From assembly GCF_030915485.1 (NCBI RefSeq), contig NZ_CP133266.1, positions 372,001-436,000 of the forward strand: a stretch of 64,000 bases of DNA. Direction: 5' to 3'. Source of the stretch: Neobacillus sp. PS3-40 (GTDB lineage: Bacteria; Bacillota; Bacilli; Bacillales; Cytobacillaceae). Under the pieces are notes generated by a model that did no database searches, was not told where the DNA came from, and saw nothing but the letters and a program-made list of their open reading frames with translations. Shown here piece by piece: positions 31,301-38,971 of this stretch (positions are counted from its first letter, which is position 1; the number at the start of each line of letters is the position of its first letter). The translations under genes and the position numbers were made by a program.

Positions 31301-33603
31301 TTAGGAAAAAGCCACATGAGTAATTGCCAATCTCCTCGAACCCAACGATGTTGCCTCATCTGATTGGCAAAATACCTTGCAGGATAATCATCAACTAATT
31401 CAATATCTGAAAGTAAACCTGCCCTTAAAAATCCTCCTTCAAGCAAATCATGGCTCAACACCCTGTTTTCTGGAATCCGTTCACATAGTACTTGGTAAAA
31501 GGCATCTAAATCAAATATTCCTTTTCCTGTAAAAATCGCTTCTCCAAATCCATCCTGATAGGGATCAGAAACAGCAAATGCATATGGATCAATCCCTGGA
31601 TCAGCGGACCATAAGGTTGCCAACCGAGATCTCATTGCTGCTTCATGACTCATTCCGATCCTCGGTTGAAGCACCCCGTAACCTGAAATGACTCTTGTCT
31701 GGGTATCATTTAACCGTGGTCGATTATATGGTAAATGCATAGTTCCAATCATCCTACTTGCACTCTCAAGAGGGAGTATTGTATCAGCATCAAGGGTAAT
31801 AATATAGCGAATTTGGCCAAAAGACGACTCATTCCTATTACCTTCTATAATAGTAAAACTCGTATCCTTCTTTCCTTTTAGAAGTTCTACAAGCTCAACC
31901 AGCTTACCCCGCTTTCTTTCCCATCCCATCCAAGTGCCTTCAGACGAGTTCCATTGCCGTCTTCGTTGAAATAAATAAAACGCGCTTTCGGGATATGTAC
32001 GGTTTAATCGCTCGATCCCCTCTTTTGCAGCTTTAATAATCACGACATCATCATGATGTGTTTCTGTAGTAGCATCCGTAAAGTCACCTAATAGTGCAAA
32101 GTGAATATTGGGATCCCTATTCGCTAAATAGTGCAATTCAAGCCGATCTGTCAATTCGATCACATCTTCAATGGTAGACCAGATAACCGGAATCACAACC
32201 ATTGTTTGTGCTTCAGCTGGAATTCCTTTTGAAAAATCATATCTAAGTAATGGGACGGGGCTTTTAACCCTTTCAATCAGCCAATGAGTTATCGTAACTG
32301 CCCATTCCATTGCAGGCATCACTAAAACAGCAACTATTATTACCCATTCAATCGCCGTTACCTTAACACTCTGACTAATCCAAAATGAAAAGCCAAGTAA
32401 TGCAATAAAGAAAAAAACAACGAGTGTATTAAAATAAGTTCCAGTTGCACGCTGCATTAAACCTGTTTCGGGTAGAATTTTTGGTTTGCCACACATTTTC
32501 AGTGCTTGTCTCAACAAACTTATCCCATCAGGCTCTAGCAAATAATATGCAACAGAAGATTTCCACCCTATAGGTTCAATTTCTTTCTCAGCACATTCCT
32601 TTATGTACTCCTCTGTAAGCTCCACTGCTTTTGATGCAACAAGGTTTTCCGGTAAATTTAACCTACGCGCGAGATATTCCACTCTTTTTTGAATCGTAGT
32701 ACGGCTCGAAAAGTCTAAAAGAGAATAAGAGCCAGACTTTTCTTTTTGCAATGTTTGCTCAACCATGCTAATTTGCACGAATGCCTCATGAAAGTCCCAC
32801 CGTGAAAGTCTTCGCAAGCTTCCGATGAGGTTTCCTGTTGTTACTTGGTAAGCAGCTTGGGCTTGATGTTCATATGACACGATATGATCTAAACTTTCCG
32901 GGCCATTTTCCAATTTACAAATAAGCCATTCACCCACGGTAGTATCATAATCGGCCCGTTCACGAAGATGCTTAACCAAATGCACTATCATTGGTCCAGA
33001 TAAAGGCATTTCTTGCCCTGCATCTTCTAGTGCCTGCTTTAGTTTTTCCGAAGTTAAATCCTTCGTTTCGATTCCAGAGAGAATCTTCTCCACTACCATA
33101 CATACTTCACGACGTTCCCTAATGGTGTTCATTGTTTCAGACAAACGATGAATTAATGCAGTTCGCATGAACGTAGGAATTACCCACACTTCAGCCATTT
33201 TCAATACAGATACTTCTTGGTAGGACCGGACATATGAAATGAATGATTCCGGATCCAAATTCCCGTCTGTATGATTGATATAATCAGAACAAATTGCAAA
33301 AATCCTTGATTCATTTGTTGTACTCAAATGGGGTAGAGTACAAATTAATTTTTTTGATAACTCAAGTTTGATTACAACTGCTTGTTCTTCAAGAAATTCA
33401 GCATTATCTAAAAGCCACTCCTCTGCAGGTTGCGAACAAGATGATCTTTTCTCTCTTAGTTCGTTTACAAATGTGCGCAAATTCTCAATATCAGAATCAT
33501 TAAACCGCCAAAAGTGTTTGGATGGTTTAGGGCTAATGCCCGGATCATGATTTAATGCTGAATTGTGCGCCTCTTCACGAAGATATTCTTTGTTTATAGT
33601 CAT
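25333..33603 (-). CDS. Cyclic beta-1,2-glucan synthase-like protein (GT84 + GH94)
   Basis: The 2756-residue membrane enzyme has an N-terminal region and hydrophobic segments near residues 385-445. The GT84 domain follows, with DADT (about 606), HDLLEG and QHRWVRGDW (about 753). A second membrane cluster lies at about 800-970 and a glycoamylase-like domain with TPMYVSTVDSGNF near 1070. The C-terminal half is GH94-like, with GGAFGFRDQLQDS, HWWHEETDRG and the acid motif GVGDWNDGMN near 2428. This is the architecture of cyclic beta-1,2-glucan synthases (NdvB/ChvB), in which the GH94 part trims and sets ring size. The start at 33603 has GGGAG 8 nt upstream; the ATG at 33627 has none. Such a gene is unusual for a Firmicute. 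Substrate polymer is inferred. Confidence 0.87.
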   Translation of the reverse strand: MTINKEYLREEAHNSALNHDPGISPKPSKHFWRFNDSDIENLRTFVNELREKRSSCSQPAEEWLLDNAEFLEEQAVVIKLELSKKLICTLPHLSTTNESRIFAICSDYINHTDGNLDPESFISYVRSYQEVSVLKMAEVWVIPTFMRTALIHRLSETMNTIRERREVCMVVEKILSGIETKDLTSEKLKQALEDAGQEMPLSGPMIVHLVKHLRERADYDTTVGEWLICKLENGPESLDHIVSYEHQAQAAYQVTTGNLIGSLRRLSRWDFHEAFVQISMVEQTLQKEKSGSYSLLDFSSRTTIQKRVEYLARRLNLPENLVASKAVELTEEYIKECAEKEIEPIGWKSSVAYYLLEPDGISLLRQALKMCGKPKILPETGLMQRATGTYFNTLVVFFFIALLGFSFWISQSVKVTAIEWVIIVAVLVMPAMEWAVTITHWLIERVKSPVPLLRYDFSKGIPAEAQTMVVIPVIWSTIEDVIELTDRLELHYLANRDPNIHFALLGDFTDATTETHHDDVVIIKAAKEGIERLNRTYPESAFYLFQRRRQWNSSEGTWMGWERKRGKLVELVELLKGKKDTSFTIIEGNRNESSFGQIRYIITLDADTILPLESASRMIGTMHLPYNRPRLNDTQTRVISGYGVLQPRIGMSHEAAMRSRLATLWSADPGIDPYAFAVSDPYQDGFGEAIFTGKGIFDLDAFYQVLCERIPENRVLSHDLLEGGFLRAGLLSDIELVDDYPARYFANQMRQHRWVRGDWQLLMWLFPKAHNRRGDILPVDLSILTRWQIIDNLRRSLLSPILFIILLLAFISLPGSPFRWIALVIATWFLPVFRQFAIVQTVFRNTRGIIFTAGQVMVNIITFPFQLVVMLDGISRTLYRLLFSKRRLLEWVTAAEVDRKSNRNDAPLLYGMYRGYSLIILFLITSFLSGNLSLQITGFFLSALWASAPFIIQWLDQPSYIERTSFSNEETKELWNLSKQIWSFYEDYVTEQDNWLPPDNVQMQPPNGIAHRTSPTNIGLYLTCALAAKDFEFINTNGLIERLDRTLSTIERMEKWEGHLYNWYDTVTLKPLTPMYVSTVDSGNFVGCLITVKEGLADYLESYEKREKWVDTTQQERSLTSAFSEELTPITSGKILRMNARGKGGSRVRDLMDRCEKLIQETNFRPLYDHKARLFSLGYNADRQQRDEVLYDLMASEARQASFIAIALGQVSVSHWLALGRTMTKAGNSSVLLSWSGTMFEFLMPSLFMNTYRNTLWESTYKAVVSRQIEYARQRKIPFGISESGFYAFDFQMNYQYRAFGVPGLGFKRGLEQDLVVAPYATILALPFAKSESLSSLKKMEKLNGRGKYGFYEAIDFTQTRLPKDKQHMVICSFMAHHQGMSLLTLANMLLPKTMYGRFHQNKQIRSAELLLQERIPKKPKLIKHPAMNRIHQPISNIVQDSSELREFISPDTKVPEVCVLSNGSFTTVVTNTGSGFTSYKGISISRWREDPVMDPWGSYIYIRDIKKDKVWSTSYQPCQVVSSAQRVQFGLDRACFMREDDEVKTSMEICVSTEWNAEVRRITLTNTSEETKVLEVTTFVELALANPIADEAHTAFSKLFIRTSFDPESGCLVAGRRPREEKDHTLWSAHSLIVAGNTLGSVEFETSRASFIGRGYRLSEPQGIRSRLRGKVGSVADPAFVMRRRISIDPGQQVQLIAVTSVSEKREEAIRIVGRFVPDQIVERVFQLAWNRGQIELRNLHLTNHEATGFQLLAGQILYSPPLREEREQSILANTLGQSSLWAYGVSGDRPIVLVRIDNQSQMPFISKLLTGHEYLRRLGLLFDLILLNESEEGYHQNLQEALQRTAETGVDRFGAGLTGVYVIAGNQLAEQDKALLMAVSRINLRAGGASLKAQIRIPELKDQDALPEKLDPEASSGRKKFSSIQVKSEDTKDWLYFNGWGGFSPDGKEYRILIKNGNHLPAPWINVLANPNFGCLISELGTGYTWWRNSRECKLTPWSNDPVLDPPTEVAYLRDEASGEAWCATPSAVHSPSTYKITHGRGFSQFAHERNGIKHEMLVYVPLKDPIKIIKLKLENKTTEERRISLTYYAEWVLGVKRQQNASYIATEWIESAKIMTARNTYQETFREATAFLGIYPEKVNSENVEVLEDELSWTADRNEFIGRNGTLEHPAAMNRERLSGHVGANYETCGAIQRKFILMPKSEQVVYILLGCDGSNEAVINLAQKYSEPSTCEQALKDIFDFWDLHLDQIKVSTPSKEMDILLNSWLLYQSLACRMWARSAFYQAGGAFGFRDQLQDSLALLHTWPENTKKQILLHATHQYEEGDVQHWWHEETDRGIRTMFSDDLLWLPYVVSRYIEQTGDRSILEEIVPFLQSEPLHDGELERYEPTQSSTEKGSIYEHCIRAIDRALSRIGEHGLPLMGVGDWNDGMNLVGAKGRGESVWLGWFICDVLKRFMELCQFKGDSDKKDGFQKSHGQLADALNNHGWDGQWYRRAFNDEGDWLGSIQNKECRIDAIAQSWSVISGAAPKDRALQAMNSFDRELVERDLSVIRLLTPPFDETEHSPGYIQGYPPGIRENGAQYTHGVIWSIVAWCKLGQGDKALEMFTMLNPLTHTRTDNEVRKYTGEPYVMAADVYTAEPNEGKAGWTWYTGASSWMYQAGIEWILGLRRRENLLYIDPCIPSDWPGFTATYRFGKARYLINVSNGTSESEKGSVVKVDGKVISPSINGNQEGPCIELLDDGKDHQVELILNK

Positions 33604-34076
33604 GTTGGATTCTCCCAAAAGTAGCATTCGACAGCAATATGCTTATTCTGTTAAAATCTTCCCATTTCTATTCAGAAATAATCCTTTAAAAAAGAAAGAT
33701 GGAGCTTTATAAAATGGTTCTATTTCAAATCACAAACATTAAAAATTAACATTAAAAGGCTGTCAAATTGGATATTTGCTTGAATTTGTAAGGTGTGTGT
33801 CACTGCAGTGATACACACCTTAGCCCAACATTTAACTAATTACATAGAGATTGTGAGTATTTTCACTTAATCTATTGAAATAATCTTAATTAAAGACATA
33901 AAAAGTTAATAAAATATCTTTATAATTTAAAGAATACTTTTCTAATATAAAAGCAAGATAAAAAGGAGTTACTTGAATCTTAAGTTTTTTCAGTAATCAA
34001 TACAGCTTACTCAAAAATTCTTAAGAGGGTGGCTTTTGGCTAATCATTTAGATAGACTTCGAAAGGAGAAGAAACA
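33604..34076. other. Divergent intergenic region
   Basis: About 470 bp. It contains a near-perfect palindrome at 33789-33822 and otherwise AT-rich sequence that should hold the promoters of the glucan synthase-like gene and the small spore-protein candidate. Confidence 0.4.
33789..33822. repeat. 34-bp near-perfect palindrome
   Basis: TAAGGTGTGTGTCACTG is followed at once by its complement with one mismatch (CAGTGATACACACCTTA). It lies between divergent genes and has no T tract, so an operator or cruciform is likelier than a terminator. Confidence 0.55.
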
Positions 34077-34214
34077 TTGACAAAACAAAATAACAATCGC
34101 AATCAGTCTCAAGCTGGAGGAAGTAAAGCTGCAGATACAGAATTTGGAGCGGAGTTTTCACAAAGTAAAAAAGCAAGAAAAAAAGCAGCAAGAGAAAGAA
34201 AAAATAATAGCTAA
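34077..34214 (+). CDS. Small spore-protein candidate (gamma-type SASP-like)
   Basis: A 45-residue protein starts with TTG 8 nt after AAAGGAG. It is Gln/Asn-rich at the N-terminus, contains the EFGAEFS segment that recalls the (Y/F)GTEF repeat of gamma-type small acid-soluble spore proteins, and ends in a very basic KKARKKAARERK tail. A clear terminator follows at 34274. Gamma SASPs act as amino acid stores in the spore. The family call rests on composition and a short motif; only one TEF-type block is present, so it would be an unusually short member. Confidence 0.55.
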   Translation: MTKQNNNRNQSQAGGSKAADTEFGAEFSQSKKARKKAARERKNNS

Positions 34215-34273
34215 AAATAAACATGTACATTTATTGAAGTAGTGCTTGTGATTGAAAATAAATGGTCGAGATG

Positions 34274-34303
34274 GCTCAGTTAGTATGACTGAGCTTCTTT
34301 TGT
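34274..34303 (+). terminator. Terminator after the small spore-protein candidate
   Basis: GCTCAGT / ACTGAGC stem with a 7-nt loop, followed by TTCTTTT. Confidence 0.8.
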
Positions 34304-34311
34304 CTTCATTA

Positions 34312-34342
34312 ACAAAAAGCACCGCGTTTTTTTTTGCGGTGC
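34312..34342 (-). terminator. Terminator after the DUF1292 gene
   Basis: GCACCGC / GCGGTGC stem around a 10-nt homopolymer loop. On the minus strand it is followed by TTTTTG. Confidence 0.75.
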
Positions 34343-34422
34343 ATTTGGTTTCACAAATCTCCATTTTTATGCAAATCTGATTTAAACAAAACCCTGTACA
34401 AGCTTTAATTTCACTACTACTA

Positions 34423-34692
34423 CTACTCTTCCTCAGACATTAATTCATCAAATGCTGCAGAGACTTTATCAAATTCTTCATCACTTTCAATAGCAGAAAA
34501 GTCGCCATCATTGTCGACCTTTAAAAAGAAGATATCAATGTCCTCATCAGTTTCTTCTTGAAGGTCTGCAACGAAGCTGACAGCAACGTATTCTGTATCA
34601 TCTATATCCATTGAGCCTAACACTTCAACTTCTTGGTCCTCATTTTCGTCATCACCAATTGTAAAGATTTCGCCTTCTTTAATTTTTCCCAT
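34423..34692 (-). CDS. DUF1292 domain protein
   Basis: The 89-residue, highly acidic cytoplasmic protein has the typical beta-rich start (GEIFTIGDDE), a central YVAVSF strand and an acidic C-terminus (DELMSEEE). DUF1292 proteins (YrzB-like) are widespread in Firmicutes; their function is unknown. Start 34692 is preferred over the ATG at 34710 because GAGGGG lies 8 nt before it. It is monocistronic, with its own terminator. Confidence 0.8.
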   Translation of the reverse strand: MGKIKEGEIFTIGDDENEDQEVEVLGSMDIDDTEYVAVSFVADLQEETDEDIDIFFLKVDNDGDFSAIESDEEFDKVSAAFDELMSEEE

Positions 34693-34888
34693 ATGTAATT
34701 CCCCTCTCATATTGTAAAAATTTCTTCAAAAAATCGAATTTCTACTCATTATCTTTCCAAAGACAGGAAAATTAATGCTAAAAATCCACTTTATTATATA
34801 GTAAATAAACATATTCTGTATATCAACAAGTGAAAACACACTAAATATCAACTATAATTAAATTATAACGTATTTGAGGAGAATCTAC

Positions 34889-35185
34889 ATGGATAACAAA
34901 GACTTACAGGAAAAAATTGTCCAAAACTATCAGGGCGAGGAGAAAATGATGATTCTCATATTTGCCCAATGGTGCATCAATCATGATCTTCTTCCAGAAG
35001 AATTATATTTGCACGCATATCCAGATCAAGCCTCTAATCCAGCTTTAAAGGAAGCAATTGAGTTAACAGTTTCCAAAGAAGAGGCTGGAGAAATTCCTGA
35101 CCAAACACTTCTAGCCGTTTTATCATTATTTGGAAACGATGATCTAGCTTTTATAGTCACAGAGGAAATAAACAAAAGAAAATAA
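34889..35185 (+). CDS. Hypothetical small protein
   Basis: The 98-residue acidic, helical protein has no signal peptide or membrane segment and one Cys (QWCINHDL). It looks like a conserved Bacillus protein of unknown function. The ATG at 34889 follows TGAGGAG by 7 nt; the TTG at 34874 that opens the frame overlaps that site. It lies upstream of a secreted-protein gene in the same direction, but a gap of 127 bp separates them. Confidence 0.75.
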   Translation: MDNKDLQEKIVQNYQGEEKMMILIFAQWCINHDLLPEELYLHAYPDQASNPALKEAIELTVSKEEAGEIPDQTLLAVLSLFGNDDLAFIVTEEINKRK

Positions 35186-35312
35186 TCTACTACTTCTAGA
35201 CATTATTAGCCTTATTTACCCTTTATTATAAATATTTCCTCTATTATTGGAGGACTTTGTCGATAGATGAGGAATATAATTTAGAGGGAATTTAAATGAG
35301 GAGGGAAAAATA

Positions 35313-35690
35313 ATGAAGAAGTATCTATCACTATTGTTTACTGGGCTAATCGTTTTATCAATGTATGTTACTCCGGGAACTACTGTAAAAGCAGCAGAAA
35401 CAAATGTAGTAATTGCAGCAACGGGTGATTGTTCCTGTCATGATGTTACACCGATTTTGGGTGCTGAAAGAAATAAAATGGTCTCTGATCTATTAAAAAG
35501 TGAAGTGTTTAAGAATAAAAAAATGGAACTAAAGGAAAAAGGATACACTTGGAATGGAGCACATGGAATAGAAGTAATCAGAATTAATTCTAATGGGATG
35601 ATCCTAATAGGTGTACCTTTCACAAAAGATCAACAAACAGTGATGGCCGCGTTTAGTAATGGGATTTTTCTTGGTCCCGAGAATATGTAG
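35313..35690 (+). CDS. Secreted protein with a Cys-x-Cys motif, unknown function
   Basis: The 125-residue precursor has a clear Sec signal peptide (MKKYLSLLF...TTVKA, cleavage probably before AE at about residue 29-30). The mature part of about 95 residues starts with a GDCSCHD motif. It continues with an amphipathic, Lys-rich helix region (residues 60-80: MVSDLLKS...KKMELKEKGYTW) and ends in a hydrophobic beta-rich tail. The layout recalls N-terminal domains of secreted Bacillus antimicrobial precursors, but I cannot confirm a family. GAGGAGGG precedes the ATG and a strong terminator follows, so it is a single-gene unit with no obvious immunity or export gene beside it. Confidence 0.7.
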   Translation: MKKYLSLLFTGLIVLSMYVTPGTTVKAAETNVVIAATGDCSCHDVTPILGAERNKMVSDLLKSEVFKNKKMELKEKGYTWNGAHGIEVIRINSNGMILIGVPFTKDQQTVMAAFSNGIFLGPENM

Positions 35691-35724
35691 GCTCTTTTTT
35701 GCTCCAATTTTCTTGTGAAAAATT

Positions 35725-35764
35725 AGGCTGCACCCTCTTCTTTTTCAGAGGCTGCAGCCTTTTG
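35725..35764 (+). terminator. Terminator after the secreted-protein gene
   Basis: AGGCTGCA-CCTCT pairs with AGAGG-TGCAGCCT and is followed by TTTT. It is similar in sequence to the terminator at 811-853. Confidence 0.85.
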
Positions 35765-35841
35765 TCCCGTTAACATGTAACTTCAATACTCTTAGAGAAA
35801 TGACTTCAAGCAAGTCTTCAAAGCAGCTCGTCGTTTTCCAA

Positions 35842-35878
35842 ATAAAAAGCTGAAGGGATGTTTATTCCTTCAGCTTTT
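35842..35878 (-). terminator. Terminator after fsa
   Basis: AAAAGCTGAAGG / CCTTCAGCTTTT stem with a short loop. On the minus strand it is followed by TTTTTATTT. Confidence 0.88.
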
Positions 35879-35894
35879 ACCATTAAAAATCAAT

Positions 35895-36563
35895 TTAGTT
35901 TTTAGGAGCCTTTGCCCAATCAGCTGCAAATTTTTCAATGCCTTGAACTGTAAGAGGATGCTTCGAAATTTGTTCAATTACACTAAATGGGATTGTAGCA
36001 ATATGTGCACCAGCCATTGCTACACGTGTTACGTGATCTGGGTGACGAACAGATGCAGCAATAATTTGTGCATCTAATTGATGAATACGGAATAATTCTG
36101 CAATTTTTGTTACTAATTGTACACCATCTTCAGAAATGTCGTCTAAACGGCCTAAGAATGGTGAAACATATGTAGCACCAGCACGAGCAGCTAAAAGCGC
36201 TTGGTTCACGGTAAAAATAAGTGTTACATTCGTTTTAACGCCCTTTTTCGAAAGATAACGAGTTGCTTCGAGACCATCCAAAGTCATCGGAAGTTTAATC
36301 GTAATATTTTTATCTCCACCATTAATTTTAATAAGTTCTTCTGCTTGTGCAATCATATCTTCAGCACTAACAGCATCTGGTGTTACTTCTGCAGATACAG
36401 ATTCAACCTCAGGAACTGCTTGCAGAATTTCTGCGATACGATCTTCGAATTTTACACCTTCTTTAGCAACTAAAGATGGGTTTGTAGTAACACCGGACAA
36501 AACTCCAATTTTGTACGCTTTTTTAATATCCACAAGATTTGCAGTATCAATAAAAAATTTCAT
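35895..36563 (-). CDS. fsa: Fructose-6-phosphate aldolase / transaldolase-like protein
   Basis: The 222-residue TIM-barrel enzyme belongs to the short transaldolase/FSA family (MipB/TalC). FFIDTAN at the N-terminus, [13 protein letters not shown], the Schiff-base Lys in ITIKLPMT (about residue 90), [28 protein letters not shown] and [11 protein letters not shown] are all present. It either transfers dihydroxyacetone between sugar phosphates in the pentose phosphate pathway or cleaves fructose 6-phosphate. In Bacillus the protein is usually the only transaldolase. GGAGG lies about 11 nt before the ATG. A terminator follows, and it appears monocistronic. Confidence 0.92.
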   Translation of the reverse strand: MKFFIDTANLVDIKKAYKIGVLSGVTTNPSLVAKEGVKFEDRIAEILQAVPEVESVSAEVTPDAVSAEDMIAQAEELIKINGGDKNITIKLPMTLDGLEATRYLSKKGVKTNVTLIFTVNQALLAARAGATYVSPFLGRLDDISEDGVQLVTKIAELFRIHQLDAQIIAASVRHPDHVTRVAMAGAHIATIPFSVIEQISKHPLTVQGIEKFAADWAKAPKN

Positions 36564-36869
36564 AATAAAAATTTCCTCCAGTATATATATTTTGTCTTAA
36601 CATTCTTCCATATCGCGTCCACCTGACTTATTATAAACCAATTAATGTGAATTGCACATTTTTGTCTCCTCAAAATTCACTATTTAATATTTCTAAATAT
36701 TCCATTTTGATTTGCGTCTACCCAAATTAATTCCCTAAAAAATGAGGCGAATATGAATGGAGCTCACTTAAATAATCCCCAAAAAAGCGCCAAACAATTT
36801 AAAAAATCCCACCCTTTAGCCTTTTTAAAAGGTAGGGTGGGATTTTTTTGGATTAGACACCTTTATTAC
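36564..36869. other. Intergenic region
   Basis: About 300 bp with the ilvE terminator at 36801-36850. The rest, upstream of fsa, is AT-rich with no ORF. Confidence 0.4.
36801..36850 (-). terminator. Terminator after ilvE
   Basis: AATCCCACCCT pairs with AGGGTGGGATT around an internal smaller stem (CCTTTTAAAAAGG). T tracts are present on both strands. Confidence 0.88.
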
Positions 36870-37964
36870 CTAGGAGAAACTCCCTACTTCTGATTCAACT
36901 TTAACACTCCAACCGAATGGATCGGGCTTTGTTCCATTTTGAATACCCGTTAATGTATCATACAATTCTTGTGTAACCTCGCCCGTTTCTCCATCTTGAA
37001 TAACAAACTTTTCGTTTTGCCAAAAGAATTCACCAATTGGCGAAATAACAGCAGCTGTCCCTGTTCCAAATGCTTCCTCTAATAACCCACTCTTAGCGGC
37101 CTGATAAATCTCATCAATTGAAATTTTCCGCTCGACAACAGGTACATTCCAGTGTTTTAAAAGTTCAATAATAGAACCTCTAGTTACTCCTTCTAAGATA
37201 CTTCCATTTAAAGCAGGTGTTATGACTTCTCCGTTGATTTTAAAGAAGATATTCATACTCCCCACTTCTTCAATATACTTGTTTTCTTTTCCGTCTAACC
37301 ATAAAACTTGAGAGAAACCAAGTTTGTCTGCTACTTCTTGTGCTTTTAAACTACTTGCATAGTTACCACCTGTTTTTGCAGTTCCTGTACCACCTACAAC
37401 AGCACGTACATATTGTTGTTCGACTGCAATTTTAACAGGATTAATACCTTCCTTATAATAAGAACCGACTGGCGATAAAATGATCATAAATTGATAATGT
37501 TTAGCTGGGGCTACTCCTAAATATGGGTCTGTAGAAATGATAAATGGACGAATATAAAGGGATGTACCTTCTTTCGTAGGAATCCATTCCCGTTCAATTG
37601 TAAGCAATTGTTTTAAAGCAACCAACGCAAATTCCTCTTCAATATGTGGAATACATAAGCGCTCATTTGAACGGTTTAACCGTTCAAAATTTTTATCTGG
37701 ACGGAATAATAATATTTGTTCATCATTTGTCAAATAAGCCTTAAGCCCCTCAAAAACAGATTGGCCGTAATGAAAAATCATCGCAGATGGTTCTAATGAG
37801 ATTGGCTGATAAGGAGTAATTCGAGGATCATGCCATCCTTTACCTTCTGTATAATTCATCACAAACATATGATCTGTAAAAACTTTTCCAAATTCAAGCT
37901 GATCAACCGAAGGTTTTTGTTTCCGTGTCGTACTAAAGGTAATTTCAATCTGATTATCACGCAT
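36870..37964 (-). CDS. ilvE: Branched-chain amino acid aminotransferase
   Basis: The 364-residue PLP enzyme of fold type IV interconverts Leu, Ile and Val with their 2-oxoacids. The PLP Lys lies in GGTGTAKTGGNYASSL, and FGTGTAAVISPIG and the WLDG motif match class IV aminotransferases; length fits the Bacillus IlvE type. GGGAG lies upstream of the ATG. No T-box or other leader structure was recognised in the 196-bp upstream region. Its minus-strand neighbour upstream is a LysE exporter gene, 197 bp away, so the two are probably separate units. Confidence 0.93.
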   Translation of the reverse strand: MRDNQIEITFSTTRKQKPSVDQLEFGKVFTDHMFVMNYTEGKGWHDPRITPYQPISLEPSAMIFHYGQSVFEGLKAYLTNDEQILLFRPDKNFERLNRSNERLCIPHIEEEFALVALKQLLTIEREWIPTKEGTSLYIRPFIISTDPYLGVAPAKHYQFMIILSPVGSYYKEGINPVKIAVEQQYVRAVVGGTGTAKTGGNYASSLKAQEVADKLGFSQVLWLDGKENKYIEEVGSMNIFFKINGEVITPALNGSILEGVTRGSIIELLKHWNVPVVERKISIDEIYQAAKSGLLEEAFGTGTAAVISPIGEFFWQNEKFVIQDGETGEVTQELYDTLTGIQNGTKPDPFGWSVKVESEVGSFS

Positions 37965-38161
37965 GTGCTCTTCTCCCTACCAAAATAAATGTATTTTTAG
38001 AAAATTGAAACATCTTAAAGTATAATTTACTCCTATTTTCCAAAAAACGAAAGGCTAAAAACAAATATTTTGAAATAATTTTTAATTCCTTCCATTTTTC
38101 AGTTCATTATTTAGCAAATTTATTACCTTTCTCCCCTCGATTCACACTCTTTTACCTACTG

Positions 38162-38797
38162 TCAAAATAGTAATTCAATAAATCGAACTATAAATTGAAT
38201 ACCAAAACACAATAAGGTAATTCCCGCAAATAGAGTGATCCCTCTCATGATTTTCTCATTTATGATTCTTTTTGAGAAATGTACGGTTAATACTAAATTT
38301 AGATTCCATAGAAATAATCCAAGGATAATCCCTAAACTGCAAAACATCGAATATATAATCGAATGTGTAGACGTTACTACTTGAAGGGATGTCCCATATA
38401 CACCAAACCAAAAAACGAGACTAATAGGGTTTGCAAGTGAGATGGTAAACCCAGCGAGAAAAGCATTCTGTGATTTCCTACGAGCGAATTCGAGATTACT
38501 GAATTCACTATTTAATGCTGCAAATATACTTGTAATCCCAAGATAGCTAAGCATAACAATCCCAATGGAATACATGAGATACAAGATCACAGTACTTTGC
38601 ATAAAGTCACGAAAACCAAAAAGTATTGATATTAGCAAAATCATATCGCCCGACATACCACCAAGTCCTACTAACCATGAGGATAAAAGACCTTCCGTTA
38701 ATCCCCGTTTAAAAACTTCTATATTCATTGGACCAATAGGTGCTGCCAGACTCAAGCCTAATACAATAAAATGAATAATTGCTACGAGATCCTCCAT
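38162..38797 (-). CDS. LysE/RhtB family amino acid exporter
   Basis: The 211-residue, six-segment membrane protein has the family signature in the first loop (GLSLAAPIGPMNIEVFKRG). LysE-type proteins export amino acids or similar solutes by proton antiport. The ATG at 38797 follows AGGAG by 8 nt; the GTG at 38806 sits on that site. It is divergent from an amino acid ABC importer, so uptake and export of related substrates may be balanced here, but the substrate is not readable. Confidence 0.85.
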   Translation of the reverse strand: MEDLVAIIHFIVLGLSLAAPIGPMNIEVFKRGLTEGLLSSWLVGLGGMSGDMILLISILFGFRDFMQSTVILYLMYSIGIVMLSYLGITSIFAALNSEFSNLEFARRKSQNAFLAGFTISLANPISLVFWFGVYGTSLQVVTSTHSIIYSMFCSLGIILGLFLWNLNLVLTVHFSKRIINEKIMRGITLFAGITLLCFGIQFIVRFIELLF

Positions 38798-38971
38798 CTT
38801 CCACACTCCTACACGCTTGTCCTACCCTAATATATGCATGGAGTCGATGGGAAGATTCGTAACCCTGTAAAACTAGGTTATTTTCAGGTTCAGCGACTAA
38901 TGTACAAACACTTCTTCATATATTTTTACCTAAGGAACTACAAATAATCAACAATCAAAAGAGGTGCTTGT

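Noticed and set aside
37965-38161. T-box leader in front of ilvE
   Set aside because: No T-box sequence, specifier stem or terminator was recognisable in the 196-bp upstream gap.
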